This document shows positions 8,476-17,078 of a stretch of DNA of 64,000 nucleotides, in pieces (within the stretch, counting starts at the first letter, position 1; every line of letters starts with the position of its first letter). A model generated the notes under the pieces. That model saw only the letters and a list, made by a program, of their open reading frames with translations, was not told the DNA's origin and did not search any database. Made by a program: the position numbers and the translations under genes. The DNA comes from Pseudoalteromonas luteoviolacea (GTDB lineage: Bacteria; Pseudomonadota; Gammaproteobacteria; Enterobacterales; Alteromonadaceae): the NCBI RefSeq assembly GCF_001750165.1, contig NZ_CP015411.1, forward strand, positions 173,501 to 237,500, written 5' to 3'.

Positions 8476-8568
8476 TTAGCAGTTTGAACTTATTCTTATT
8501 AGAAGGTGTTTTTTTATTGTTGTTATGCGCAGCATTTTATAGCAAGGTTTTTTTTGTGGTGCAAACAT
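8476..8568 (-). CDS. Possible 30-aa small protein (uncertain)
   Basis: Reading frame with ATG at 8566-8568 and TAA at 8476-8478, ending 10 bases before the orphan terminator. The product is basic (Lys/Arg-rich with two Cys) and resembles nothing I know. No clear ribosome binding site precedes it. The transcript may be a small RNA instead. Confidence 0.2.
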   Translation of the reverse strand: MFAPQKKPCYKMLRITTIKKHLLIRISSNC

Positions 8569-8790
8569 TCTGCGTTACTTTTTTTGTGAATTTAATATCT
8601 CAATACGATGACAAGGAGAAGCCAAAATAAGCGAGATTATCGTGATCCTTGATAGCTTAAACATGCTTGGCTGAGTTGCATATTAATCTGGATCATGGAC
8701 AAGTGATTTAAACGATTGAACAATTAGGGTGCTTAGGGATAAAGTGATACAATTCGAACAATTTTTACAGCACTGGAATTGAATCACGCT

Positions 8791-9858
8791 ATGAGCGAGT
8801 TGAAAAATGATCGTTATTTACGCGCGTTGCAGAAGCAGCCGGTTGATGTGACCCCTGTATGGATGATGCGCCAAGCTGGGCGATATTTGCCAGAATATAG
8901 AGCGACGCGAGCACAAGCTGGCGACTTTATGAGTTTATGCAAAAATGCGGAGCTTGCTTGTGAAGTGACATTGCAACCTCTACGTCGCTACCCACTGGAT
9001 GCCGCGATTTTATTCAGTGATATTTTAACTATCCCAGATGCTATGGGCCTTGGTTTATATTTTGAAACTGGGGAAGGTCCTAAGTTTGAGCGCCCAATTA
9101 CTTCGCTTGCGGACGTACAAAAGTTACCTAAACTAGACCCAACCGATGAGTTAGGCTATGTGATGAATGCGGTAAGCACTATTCGTAGAGAACTTAAAGG
9201 TGAAGTGCCTTTAATTGGCTTCTCTGGTTCACCGTGGACGCTTGCAACTTATATGATTGAAGGTGGTAGTAGCAAAACCTTCGGTAAAATTAAAAAAATG
9301 GCATTTGCCGAACCGAAAACGTTGCACTTGCTGTTAGATAAAGTAGCTGACTCTGTAATTGACTATTTAAATGCTCAAGTCAAGGCAGGTGCTCAGTCGC
9401 TGATGATCTTTGACTCTTGGGGTGGAGTATTGAGCCCGCGTGATTATCAAGAGTTTTCATTGCAATATATGCACAAGATTGTTGATGGGCTTATTCGTGA
9501 AAACGATGGCCGTAAGGTACCTGTGACGCTGTTTACTAAAAATGGTGGCCAGTGGATTGAGTCTATCGCTGCCACTGGATGTGATGCGATTGGCCTTGAC
9601 TGGACCATTGATATTGCAGATGCAAAACGTCGTGTTGGCGATAAAGTCGCGCTACAAGGTAATATGGACCCGGCAATGCTGCATGGCACACCAGAACGCA
9701 TTCGTGAAGAGGTGCAGTCTATTTTAGCTGGCTTCGGCGAAGGCAGTGGTCATGTCTTTAACTTAGGTCATGGTATCACCCCTGATGTGGACCCTGAGAA
9801 TGCTGGCGTCTTCATCAATGCAGTCCATGAATTTAGTCGTCAGTATCATCAAAAATAA
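8791..9858 (+). CDS. hemE: Uroporphyrinogen decarboxylase
   Basis: A 355-aa enzyme of heme biosynthesis that removes four carboxyls from uroporphyrinogen III to give coproporphyrinogen III in the cytoplasm. The opening ELKNDRYLRAL and 'PVWMMRQAGRYLPEY' contain the invariant Arg residues that bind substrate carboxylates. FSDILTIPDAMG carries the catalytic Asp, and GFSGSPWTLATYM and FNLGHGI are also conserved. The start at 8791 matches E. coli HemE; a TTG four codons earlier is open but unlikely. Length is typical (about 354 aa). A terminator follows the stop. Confidence 0.96.
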   Translation: MSELKNDRYLRALQKQPVDVTPVWMMRQAGRYLPEYRATRAQAGDFMSLCKNAELACEVTLQPLRRYPLDAAILFSDILTIPDAMGLGLYFETGEGPKFERPITSLADVQKLPKLDPTDELGYVMNAVSTIRRELKGEVPLIGFSGSPWTLATYMIEGGSSKTFGKIKKMAFAEPKTLHLLLDKVADSVIDYLNAQVKAGAQSLMIFDSWGGVLSPRDYQEFSLQYMHKIVDGLIRENDGRKVPVTLFTKNGGQWIESIAATGCDAIGLDWTIDIADAKRRVGDKVALQGNMDPAMLHGTPERIREEVQSILAGFGEGSGHVFNLGHGITPDVDPENAGVFINAVHEFSRQYHQK

Positions 9859-9873
9859 TACTGATTGAAACTA

Positions 9874-9901
9874 AAAAAACCCAAGCTATGCTTGGGTTTT
9901 T
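9874..9901. terminator. Bidirectional terminator between hemE and speE
   Basis: A stem of AAACCCAAGC/GCTTGGGTTT with a 3-base loop, A-rich on the left and T-rich on the right. It serves the convergent genes hemE and speE. Confidence 0.88.
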
Positions 9902-9920
9902 GTGTTTTTAGGGCCGCGTT

Positions 9921-10781
9921 TTATTCGTCAAATGCGCGGCGCATAAAGTTCGGAGTGGCCAAAGCGCCTTTGTGAATACCTGTGTTGTAATATTCAGTCT
10001 CAAAGGTTGCGGCATCCACATCTTGCTCTCTAAAGCCGTTAAAAGCTTCGCCTTTACGCGCGAGGGTTGCAGACCATAAACCGCTTGGGTAAATCGGTTG
10101 AGGGAAAGGTAGTGTTTGCAAATCTGCAAAGCCAACATCTTTCATTGCTTGACGCATTTCTTTGAGTAGCGGCATGTGCATCAATGGAGACTCACTTTGC
10201 TGTATTAGGATCCCGCCCTCACGCAGCGCAGCTAGGCAGCTCGTATAGAATGCATGGTTGAATAATCCTTCACCAGGCCCTACCGGATCGGTACCGTCTA
10301 CAATAATGATATCGATAGAATTGGCAGTTGCTTCACGCATATATTTTATGCCGTCGTCAAACATCACGGTTGCACGTGGGTCATCATTGGATGCGCACAG
10401 CTCTGGAAAGTACTTCAGTGACATTTGCGTCACGACTTCATCAATATCGATTTGCGTTACCGACTCAACGCCTGGGTGCTTAAGTACTTCACGTAAGGTA
10501 CCGCAGTCACCGCCGCCGATGATCACCACATTTTTTGGTGCCGGGTGCGCAAACAGTGCCGGGTGGCTCATCATTTCGTGATAGAAAAAGTTTTCTCTTG
10601 TACTGACCATGGTACAGCCATCAATGATCATTAGATTGCCGAAGTCGGTTGTTTCATACATCTCTACTTTCTGAAACGGAGACTGAACCTCATCAAGTTT
10701 TTTATTGATACGCAGAGAAAAAGCACTGCCATCTCGGTCACTTATCTCTGTAAACCAGCGGTTTGCTTCTAAATTAGACAT
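9921..10781 (-). CDS. speE: Spermidine synthase (putrescine aminopropyltransferase)
   Basis: A 286-aa enzyme that transfers the aminopropyl group from decarboxylated S-adenosylmethionine to putrescine. It has the spermidine synthase core GGGDCGTLREVLKHP, an acidic cofactor-binding segment (QIDIDEVV) and the catalytic VDGTDPVGPGEGLF loop. The start at 10779-10781 has a GAAGG site 5 bases upstream and is preferred to a GTG four codons earlier. It is divergent from speA across about 210 bases, so the two make a polyamine locus. No speD is visible, so decarboxylated SAM must come from elsewhere. Confidence 0.94.
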   Translation of the reverse strand: MSNLEANRWFTEISDRDGSAFSLRINKKLDEVQSPFQKVEMYETTDFGNLMIIDGCTMVSTRENFFYHEMMSHPALFAHPAPKNVVIIGGGDCGTLREVLKHPGVESVTQIDIDEVVTQMSLKYFPELCASNDDPRATVMFDDGIKYMREATANSIDIIIVDGTDPVGPGEGLFNHAFYTSCLAALREGGILIQQSESPLMHMPLLKEMRQAMKDVGFADLQTLPFPQPIYPSGLWSATLARKGEAFNGFREQDVDAATFETEYYNTGIHKGALATPNFMRRAFDE

Positions 10782-10993
10782 TTTTGCCTTCACATTGAAT
10801 TATAAATTGGCGCAATTTTGCCAGCGCCGAAGAATTTGCTCAATCTATTTTAGCCGATAGCCAGCAGTTTGTCTGTTTGTCCGCTGTGGCGAAGAAAGTG
10901 TGCCAAGTACAGAGAAAAGCACATTTTAGTTATCGCTTATCATGATAAGGCGTATTAAAATGAGCAAAATATGAGAATTTTTTAGTAGGAAAT

Positions 10994-12877
10994 ATGATGG
11001 AGTGGGGAGTAGATAACGCGCGTAACACATACAATGTGCAGCATTGGAGTGATGGTTATTTCGATATAAATGAGGCTGGTGAGTTGGTCGCTTATCCTGA
11101 TCGTGATAGCAGTAAAGCCCCCATCGTATTATCTGATCTTACTGAACGATTTAAAGAGCAGGGTTTGACGCTGCCTGTGTTGGTGCGATTCACCGATATT
11201 TTACAAAATCGCGTAGATACACTGACAGAAGCGTTTGCGCAAGCACGGGCACAGAATGACTATCAAGGCCAGTACACCTGTGTTTATCCAATTAAAGTTA
11301 ACCAACAGCGCTCTGTGGTAAGTAAATTATTGAGTCACCCAAGTGGTTTAGTGGGATTAGAAGCCGGCTCTAAACCAGAACTCATGGCAATTCTGGGCTT
11401 GGCAACAACACCCATTACAATCGTGTGTAACGGCTACAAAGACCGTGAATTTCTTAGACTTGCCTTGATTGGTCAAGCGATGGGTCACAAGGTGCAAATT
11501 GTGGTTGAAAAGCTGTCAGAGCTAGATGCGTTAATTGCCGAGATCGATGATTTACAGGTTGAGCCTGCGATTGGTATTCGTATTCGCCTAAACTCAATTG
11601 GCAAAGGCAAATGGCAAAATACTGGGGGTGAAAAAGGCAAGTTTGGTCTGACCGCCGGTCAGGTGCTCAATGCGGTTGAGACACTACGCCGTCACAATAA
11701 ATTGCATCTGATGCAACTGGTTCATTTTCACATTGGCTCACAGATTGCGAATATTCGCGATATCCAGCGAGCACTCAGAGAGTGTGCGCGCCATTATGCG
11801 GAACTCACGCAGCTCGGAGTCCCGTTAAAAACTGTAGATGTGGGCGGCGGTTTAGGGGTCGACTATGAAGGTTCTGGCTCCCGCAGTGCCTGCTCGATGA
11901 ACTACACTGTGGGCGAGTATGCACGTAATGTTGTACACGCGTTTGCAGAAGTGGCTGAGCAGCATGATTTACCGCATCCAGACATTATTACTGAGTCCGG
12001 TCGTGCACTGACGGCCCACCATGCAGTACTGATCACAGATGTAATTGATATCGAGACAGCACCGTGTGAGGAAGTGCCAGAGCAAGTGGCTGAAGATGAG
12101 CATCATTTAGCACATGAATTACGATTGGCTTTATCAAGGTTAACCCCCAGATTGGCATTAGAGACCTACCATGACGCGATACATCTATTCGGTGATGCAC
12201 ATGATCAATATGTGCATGGCTTGATCTCGATGGCACAGTGGTCGCAAATTGAACGTTTGTATTTTACTATTTTACGAAAAGTGAGAGACAGCTTGAACGT
12301 TCACTCTAGAGCGCATCATGAAGTCTTGGATGACCTTAATGAAAAGTTGGCTGATAAGTTATTTGTGAACTTCTCTCTTTTCCAGTCTTTGCCAGATGTA
12401 TGGGGGATCCAGCAGTTATTCCCTGTGATGCCGATTTCAAATTTAGATCAACCGCTGACGCAGCGATCAATTATTCAAGATATTACGTGTGATTCTGATG
12501 GGCAAATTCGTGAATATGTGGAAGGGGCTGGGATAGAATCAAGTTTGCCAATGCCACAGTACCAGCCTTCAGAACAGTATCATTTAGCGATGTTTATGGT
12601 CGGTGCATATCAGGAGATCCTAGGTGATTTACACAATCTATTTGGTGACACGGATTCGGTGCATGTGGAGCTCAATGACCAAGGTTATCAGCTCACCAAC
12701 CCATTAAAAGGTGACTCGGTCGAAGATGTTTTGCGCTTCGTTCATTATGATAAGCAGCAGCTCATTGACAACTTTACTCGTCAAGTTGATTCGGTTGAAT
12801 TGGCACCCAAAACAAAAGAGACATTTTTACAAGAATTAAAGATGGGTTTGTCTGGTTATACCTATTTTGTAGATTAA
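10994..12877 (+). CDS. speA: Biosynthetic arginine decarboxylase
   Basis: A 627-aa PLP-dependent, fold III decarboxylase that makes agmatine from arginine, the first step to putrescine. It opens with the characteristic NVQHWSDGYFDIN, then YPIKVNQQ with the PLP lysine, HFHIGSQ, and VGGGLGVDYEGS. Length matches the SpeA family. Two adjacent ATGs (10994 and 10997) follow a TAGGAAAT site, so the start is uncertain by one codon. It is divergent from speE. No agmatinase or agmatine deiminase gene is in the window. Confidence 0.95.
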   Translation: MMEWGVDNARNTYNVQHWSDGYFDINEAGELVAYPDRDSSKAPIVLSDLTERFKEQGLTLPVLVRFTDILQNRVDTLTEAFAQARAQNDYQGQYTCVYPIKVNQQRSVVSKLLSHPSGLVGLEAGSKPELMAILGLATTPITIVCNGYKDREFLRLALIGQAMGHKVQIVVEKLSELDALIAEIDDLQVEPAIGIRIRLNSIGKGKWQNTGGEKGKFGLTAGQVLNAVETLRRHNKLHLMQLVHFHIGSQIANIRDIQRALRECARHYAELTQLGVPLKTVDVGGGLGVDYEGSGSRSACSMNYTVGEYARNVVHAFAEVAEQHDLPHPDIITESGRALTAHHAVLITDVIDIETAPCEEVPEQVAEDEHHLAHELRLALSRLTPRLALETYHDAIHLFGDAHDQYVHGLISMAQWSQIERLYFTILRKVRDSLNVHSRAHHEVLDDLNEKLADKLFVNFSLFQSLPDVWGIQQLFPVMPISNLDQPLTQRSIIQDITCDSDGQIREYVEGAGIESSLPMPQYQPSEQYHLAMFMVGAYQEILGDLHNLFGDTDSVHVELNDQGYQLTNPLKGDSVEDVLRFVHYDKQQLIDNFTRQVDSVELAPKTKETFLQELKMGLSGYTYFVD

Positions 12878-12923
12878 TGCGAACTGCTCTGATTTTTTCT
12901 TGCCTTGAAAATGCGTATGATGC

Positions 12924-12952
12924 CCTCATCACAACATGTGGTTGTGATGAGG
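12924..12952. terminator. 12-bp perfect hairpin after speA
   Basis: CCTCATCACAAC pairs perfectly with GTTGTGATGAGG around a 5-base loop, followed by TATTATT rather than a clean T-run. It is probably a weak terminator of speA, or a structure in the leader of the next gene. Confidence 0.5.
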
Positions 12953-12989
12953 TATTATTGAGTAAAATAAAGTAGTAAAGGAACTTTGC

Positions 12990-13868
12990 ATGTCGCTAGT
13001 CCGTCAGATTATTGGGCTTATTTTATATGTCCTAAATACATTATTGTGGTTTGTGCCTATTTTTATATGCGGTGTGCTCAAGCTGATCCCAATACCTGCA
13101 TTGCAACGTGCATTGAGTAAGTTGGCAAAGGCATGTGCAAGCATGTGGGTAGCTGGGAATAATGTCAATCAACGCTGCATTTCACCCTATGAATTACAGG
13201 TCAATGGCGAGGATAAGCTCAATCAAAAAGATTGGTATTTGGTGATTGCAAACCACCAAAGCTGGGTTGATATTCTCGTACTACAAAGGGTGTTACATCG
13301 CAAAATTCCATTTTTGAACTTCTTTTTGAAAAAAGAGTTGCTGTATGTGCCTTTCTTAGGTTTGGCTTGGTGGGCATTAGACTTTCCGTTTATGACGCGA
13401 ACCAGTAAAAGCCAAATTAGGAAAAACCCAAAATTAAAAGGCAAAGATATTGAAACGACACGCAAAGCGTGTGAGAAATTTAAAACTATGCCAGTGAGTA
13501 TCGTAAATTTTGTTGAAGGCACACGCTTTACTGATGAAAAACATAAAAGGCAGAACAGTCCATTTAAGCATTTGCTAAAGCCTAAAGCCGGTGGCATTGC
13601 TTTTGTGATGCAAGCGATGGGTGACCAGATCAACCAAGTGGTGAATGTGACCATTCATTATCCGAATGGTGTACCAACATTTATGGATTTTGTTGCGGGC
13701 AAAGCGGGACAGATCAACGTGCAAGTGGATTTGATGCCTGTTAACGACAAGCTAGTTGGTGACTATACTGGAGACAATGAATTTAGAGTTCAATTTCAGG
13801 GTGAGTTAAATCGCCTATGGACTGAAAAAGATAACTGTATTGAACAGCTGGCAACCTCGGCAGATTAG
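12990..13868 (+). CDS. PlsC/YihG-type acyltransferase, copy 1
   Basis: A 292-aa membrane-bound acyltransferase. Hydrophobic segments at residues 5-30 anchor it. The catalytic NHQSWVD (the HX4D motif) comes near residue 87, the PFM motif near 132, and NFVEGTR, which binds glycerol-phosphate in PlsC relatives, near 171. This fits 1-acyl-glycerol-phosphate or lysophospholipid acylation at the inner membrane; YihG is the closest E. coli type. An AAGGAAC site precedes the ATG. The next gene is a paralogue, followed by a mechanosensitive channel, all apparently in one operon. Confidence 0.85.
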   Translation: MSLVRQIIGLILYVLNTLLWFVPIFICGVLKLIPIPALQRALSKLAKACASMWVAGNNVNQRCISPYELQVNGEDKLNQKDWYLVIANHQSWVDILVLQRVLHRKIPFLNFFLKKELLYVPFLGLAWWALDFPFMTRTSKSQIRKNPKLKGKDIETTRKACEKFKTMPVSIVNFVEGTRFTDEKHKRQNSPFKHLLKPKAGGIAFVMQAMGDQINQVVNVTIHYPNGVPTFMDFVAGKAGQINVQVDLMPVNDKLVGDYTGDNEFRVQFQGELNRLWTEKDNCIEQLATSAD

Positions 13869-13912
13869 CGCCCCAAGGTTAGCCAGTGAGTGAGCAAAGG
13901 AAAAACAAAATA

Positions 13913-14830
13913 ATGAAAAATGTATTACCGAAGTGGTTTAACGGTGCAATGGGTGCATTATTTTTGTTACTTAATACTGCCTTTTGGGGGGTAATAATTC
14001 TTTGCTTAGGGGTGATCAAAGGGGGCCTACGAATTAAGTCCATATCTGTGCTTTTACACTGGGCTTATCATAAATGGTGTATAAGCAATCGCATAGGATT
14101 GAAACTCGGTGGCGTTTCAATGCAAGTGAGTATACCGCAAACGGTGTCTGTGGATGGATGGTACTTATTGGTATGCAATCATATTAGCTGGTTAGACATT
14201 GTGGTACTGAGTGCACAGGCTCAGCTCCCTGCACCTAAGTTCTTTCTAAAAGATGAGCTTAAATACGTGCCTTTGATTGGTACTGGTGCTTGGGCATTAG
14301 ATATGCCGTTTATGAAGCGTGCCAGCAAAGCGCAGATTGCTAAAAATCCAAAGCTTAAGCGCATGGATGTTGAGCGGACAAAGCAAAGTTGTAAAAATTT
14401 CAAACACCATCCAACCACAGTGATAAATTTTGCCGAAGGTACACGGTTTACTGCGCAAAAACATCAACGTCAAGCCAGTCCTTTTGATAAGTTACTGAAA
14501 CCGAAAGCGGGTGGGACAGCATTTGCATTAGATGTACTGAGTGAACAAGTAGATGGATTATTAAATACGGTGCTGGTATATCACAGTGCAGATCCGCATA
14601 TTTGTCGCGCATTTATATTTGGCCGATTGGAAGCCGTGTCGATGCAAGTCGATTATATCCCGATAAATGAGCTTCCGCTGGGAGATTATCAAGCAGATAA
14701 AAGCTATCGGGTGGCATTTCAAGCGTATATGAACACACTTTGGCAGCACAAAGCAGCACAAATAAAAGACCTAGAACAACACTCTCATGATCAAACTGAT
14801 AAATATCCTTCAGAGGTAAACTCATTATGA
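13913..14830 (+). CDS. PlsC/YihG-type acyltransferase, copy 2
   Basis: A 305-aa paralogue of the preceding protein, sharing NHISWLD (HX4D), the DMPFMKR block, KNPKLK and NFAEGTRFT. It arose by tandem duplication, but the copies have diverged clearly, so they probably differ in acyl or head-group preference. I place the start at ATG 13913, after AAAGGA; an in-frame GTG at 13886 is the alternative. Its stop overlaps the start of the MscS-type gene (ATGA), showing translational coupling. Substrate assignment is not possible from sequence alone. Confidence 0.84.
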   Translation: MKNVLPKWFNGAMGALFLLLNTAFWGVIILCLGVIKGGLRIKSISVLLHWAYHKWCISNRIGLKLGGVSMQVSIPQTVSVDGWYLLVCNHISWLDIVVLSAQAQLPAPKFFLKDELKYVPLIGTGAWALDMPFMKRASKAQIAKNPKLKRMDVERTKQSCKNFKHHPTTVINFAEGTRFTAQKHQRQASPFDKLLKPKAGGTAFALDVLSEQVDGLLNTVLVYHSADPHICRAFIFGRLEAVSMQVDYIPINELPLGDYQADKSYRVAFQAYMNTLWQHKAAQIKDLEQHSHDQTDKYPSEVNSL

Positions 14831-16014
14831 GTATGGCCCATGTTCAAGATGTTATTTCCCCGTTTGTGGGCGGTGGAAGTATGCACCCCTTTATTTTGGC
14901 CTCATTGACAAATAGCGTGTCATTACTTGGTCTAGTGGTCATTTTTGCTTTGATAAAATTGGCTTTGGTTCCCAAGGTGAAGAGTATGTTATCTCGATTT
15001 TTACGGGCCAAAATTGCTTTTTTAGCGCCTCAGCTCAGTAAGTTAAGCGGCCGTGTTGCGTTATTGATCAGCAGCATACTATTTGTCATGGTCAATAAGT
15101 ATATGTTTGTGGCACCTGATTGGGCTATGAGCCAGCTGCAGGTACTGGCACAAGTGATTTTGATCGTCGCCTTTGGATTTTTGGTTAGTTCGTTTCTGAA
15201 TATTGCACATGCTATTTATCAGCAGCAAAAATTCGCCAAGGATGTGCCAATCAAAGGCATTGTGCAGTTGGTCAAGTTGATGGTGTTCATTGTCACAACG
15301 GTACTGGTGGTAAGCACGATTGTTGATAAGTCTCCCACTTACATTTTATCAGGCTTTGGTGCTATTGCGGCAGTCACCTTATTGGTGTTTAAAGACACTA
15401 TATTAGGGTTGGTTGCCAGTATACAAATTGCAGCAAATAAGCTCGTCGCGACCGGAGACTGGATCCAAGTTGATACGTTTGGCGCCGATGGTGAGGTAAT
15501 TGACCTCGGCCTCAATACTGTGCGTGTTCGCAATTGGGATAATACGGTGACAACCATTCCAACCTACGCGCTGATTTCTGATTCGTTTAAAAATTGGCGC
15601 GCGATGCAAGAGTCGCCTGGACGACGCATTAAACGCCATATTCCTATAGATATGCACAGTGTTTATTTTTTAACTGAGCCTCAGCTAGTTGGGTTAAAGT
15701 CTAAATTGCCTGAATTGAATGCGGTGAAGTTACCAGAATCTTGCAGTAACCTGACTGCTTATAGAATGTATGCCGAGTACATACTGAAACACAGACCAGA
15801 GATAAATACAGAGTGCACCTGCATGGTGCGTGAGTTATCACCGACGCAGCACGGGCTGCCAGTGGAATTTTATTGCTTTAGCAAAGATAAAAGCTGGGTG
15901 AACTATGAGCATATCCAAGCCAATATTCTTGATCAAATGTTGTTGTTGCTCAAAGAGTTTGAGCTACGTCCCTATCAAGTACTGAGTGGTCATCACAGTC
16001 CTGAAATAGATTAA
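14827..16014 (+). CDS. MscS-family mechanosensitive channel, YbdG type
   Basis: A 395-aa inner-membrane protein with about five hydrophobic helices in the first 195 residues. The MscS pore and beta-domain region follows ('LSGFGAIAAVTLLVFKDTIL', 'GDWIQVDTFGADGEVIDLGLNTVRVRNWDNT'). Length and the extra C-terminal cytoplasmic portion fit the YbdG (MscM-type) group rather than MscS itself. It opens under membrane tension during hypo-osmotic shock. It is translationally coupled to the second acyltransferase gene, an arrangement that could connect lipid remodelling with tension sensing (inference). Confidence 0.88.
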   Translation: MSMAHVQDVISPFVGGGSMHPFILASLTNSVSLLGLVVIFALIKLALVPKVKSMLSRFLRAKIAFLAPQLSKLSGRVALLISSILFVMVNKYMFVAPDWAMSQLQVLAQVILIVAFGFLVSSFLNIAHAIYQQQKFAKDVPIKGIVQLVKLMVFIVTTVLVVSTIVDKSPTYILSGFGAIAAVTLLVFKDTILGLVASIQIAANKLVATGDWIQVDTFGADGEVIDLGLNTVRVRNWDNTVTTIPTYALISDSFKNWRAMQESPGRRIKRHIPIDMHSVYFLTEPQLVGLKSKLPELNAVKLPESCSNLTAYRMYAEYILKHRPEINTECTCMVRELSPTQHGLPVEFYCFSKDKSWVNYEHIQANILDQMLLLLKEFELRPYQVLSGHHSPEID

Positions 16015-16260
16015 TGTGTCAGCTGTGAGTGACCTGCTTAATGTCAGTATGAAATTTTGTTTTTCCCATTAAAGCCTGAAGAAGATAAAAAATCACTGAG
16101 ACGAATAAAGTTCCTATGCTAAGGTGGAAACACAATCACGATTTTATTGTGGTATTTTTGTGACATTCAGATATGTTATAAGGAAGGAGTGTTTGTGAGG
16201 TAGTGGCAAGTATGCTTAGTGTCTTGATGTTAAAAGACGAGTTATTAGGTAGGTGATCGA

Positions 16261-17073
16261 ATGAAGTTAATAAACGTGCTAATACAGAGTTTGCTGGCTT
16301 TGACTTTTAGTGCGTGTAGCCTTGCCGTTGATCAAATTGTTCATGTCGCTGTTGATCATGCCCCACCATACAGTCGCTTGAGCGAAAATAACCACCCACA
16401 AGGTCTTATCTTAGATATTCTCAAATATGCCGAATTAACCAGTGGTAAAAAATACAAAATCAAAGCGGTACCTTGCCCTTTCTCTCGTTGTGTGCGCTTG
16501 TTAAGCAAAGGAAAAGTGGACGTGATGGGGGGACTTATAAGAACGCCTGAGCGGGAAAAAATCATGTCTTTTGTTGAACCGCCATATATGGTGTTGTCAT
16601 CTTCATTCGTATTTTATGGCCAGCAAAACAGTGATATTGAAGTAAACCGTTATGAGGATTTACAAGGAAAGCGTATAGCGGTGATGAGAGGTGGTGCATT
16701 TTTTCCACAATTTGATAAAGATAAAAGCTTAAATAAAGTCGCGGTACCTTCAGAGCGAGTTGCGGTTGATCTTGTGCTCAAAGGGCGCGTTGACCTTGTC
16801 ATTGCTGTGGAAGATACTGCTGATATTGCTATGGATGTGCTCGATCAACCTATGCATAGATTGAAAAAAATGCAGTACCGCCATACACAACCAATCTATG
16901 GATACATGGCCATGAGCGAATCTTTTGCGAATTCCGGTTTAGGTGGGCATATTTCAAAGCAAATGCATACAATGGCAAAAAATAAGACATTAGATAAATT
17001 GGTAGCGCCTTATCATTTACCAAAAATCCCTCCTCAGTTGATTGATCCAGCTTCTTCATTATCGCCGCATTAA
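16261..17073 (+). CDS. Periplasmic solute-binding protein, family 3
   Basis: A 270-aa secreted protein with a signal peptide in about the first 22 residues; an FSAC element is an imperfect lipobox, so lipidation is uncertain. The mature part has the SBP_bac_3 pattern: VHVAVDHAPPYS, GLILDIL, GKVDVMGGLIRTPEREKIMSF, YEDLQGKRIAV, GRVDLVIAVEDTADIA. Proteins of this type bind amino acids or other small polar solutes. No ABC transporter permease or ATPase lies beside it, as with many orphan binding proteins in Alteromonadales, so the ligand and partner are unknown. Two Cys in KAVPCPFSRCVRL may form a disulfide. Confidence 0.82.
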   Translation: MKLINVLIQSLLALTFSACSLAVDQIVHVAVDHAPPYSRLSENNHPQGLILDILKYAELTSGKKYKIKAVPCPFSRCVRLLSKGKVDVMGGLIRTPEREKIMSFVEPPYMVLSSSFVFYGQQNSDIEVNRYEDLQGKRIAVMRGGAFFPQFDKDKSLNKVAVPSERVAVDLVLKGRVDLVIAVEDTADIAMDVLDQPMHRLKKMQYRHTQPIYGYMAMSESFANSGLGGHISKQMHTMAKNKTLDKLVAPYHLPKIPPQLIDPASSLSPH

Positions 17074-17078
17074 CTAGG

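Larger units (their letters stand above)
8139..8790. other. Long intergenic region rsd-hemE
   Basis: About 650 AT-rich bases with no gene I can name. It holds the rsd promoter region, a 59-codon open frame at 8214-8393 without a ribosome binding site (rejected), and an orphan minus-strand terminator near 8440-8466 with a possible 30-aa reading frame before it. The leader of hemE lies on the right. Confidence 0.5.
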
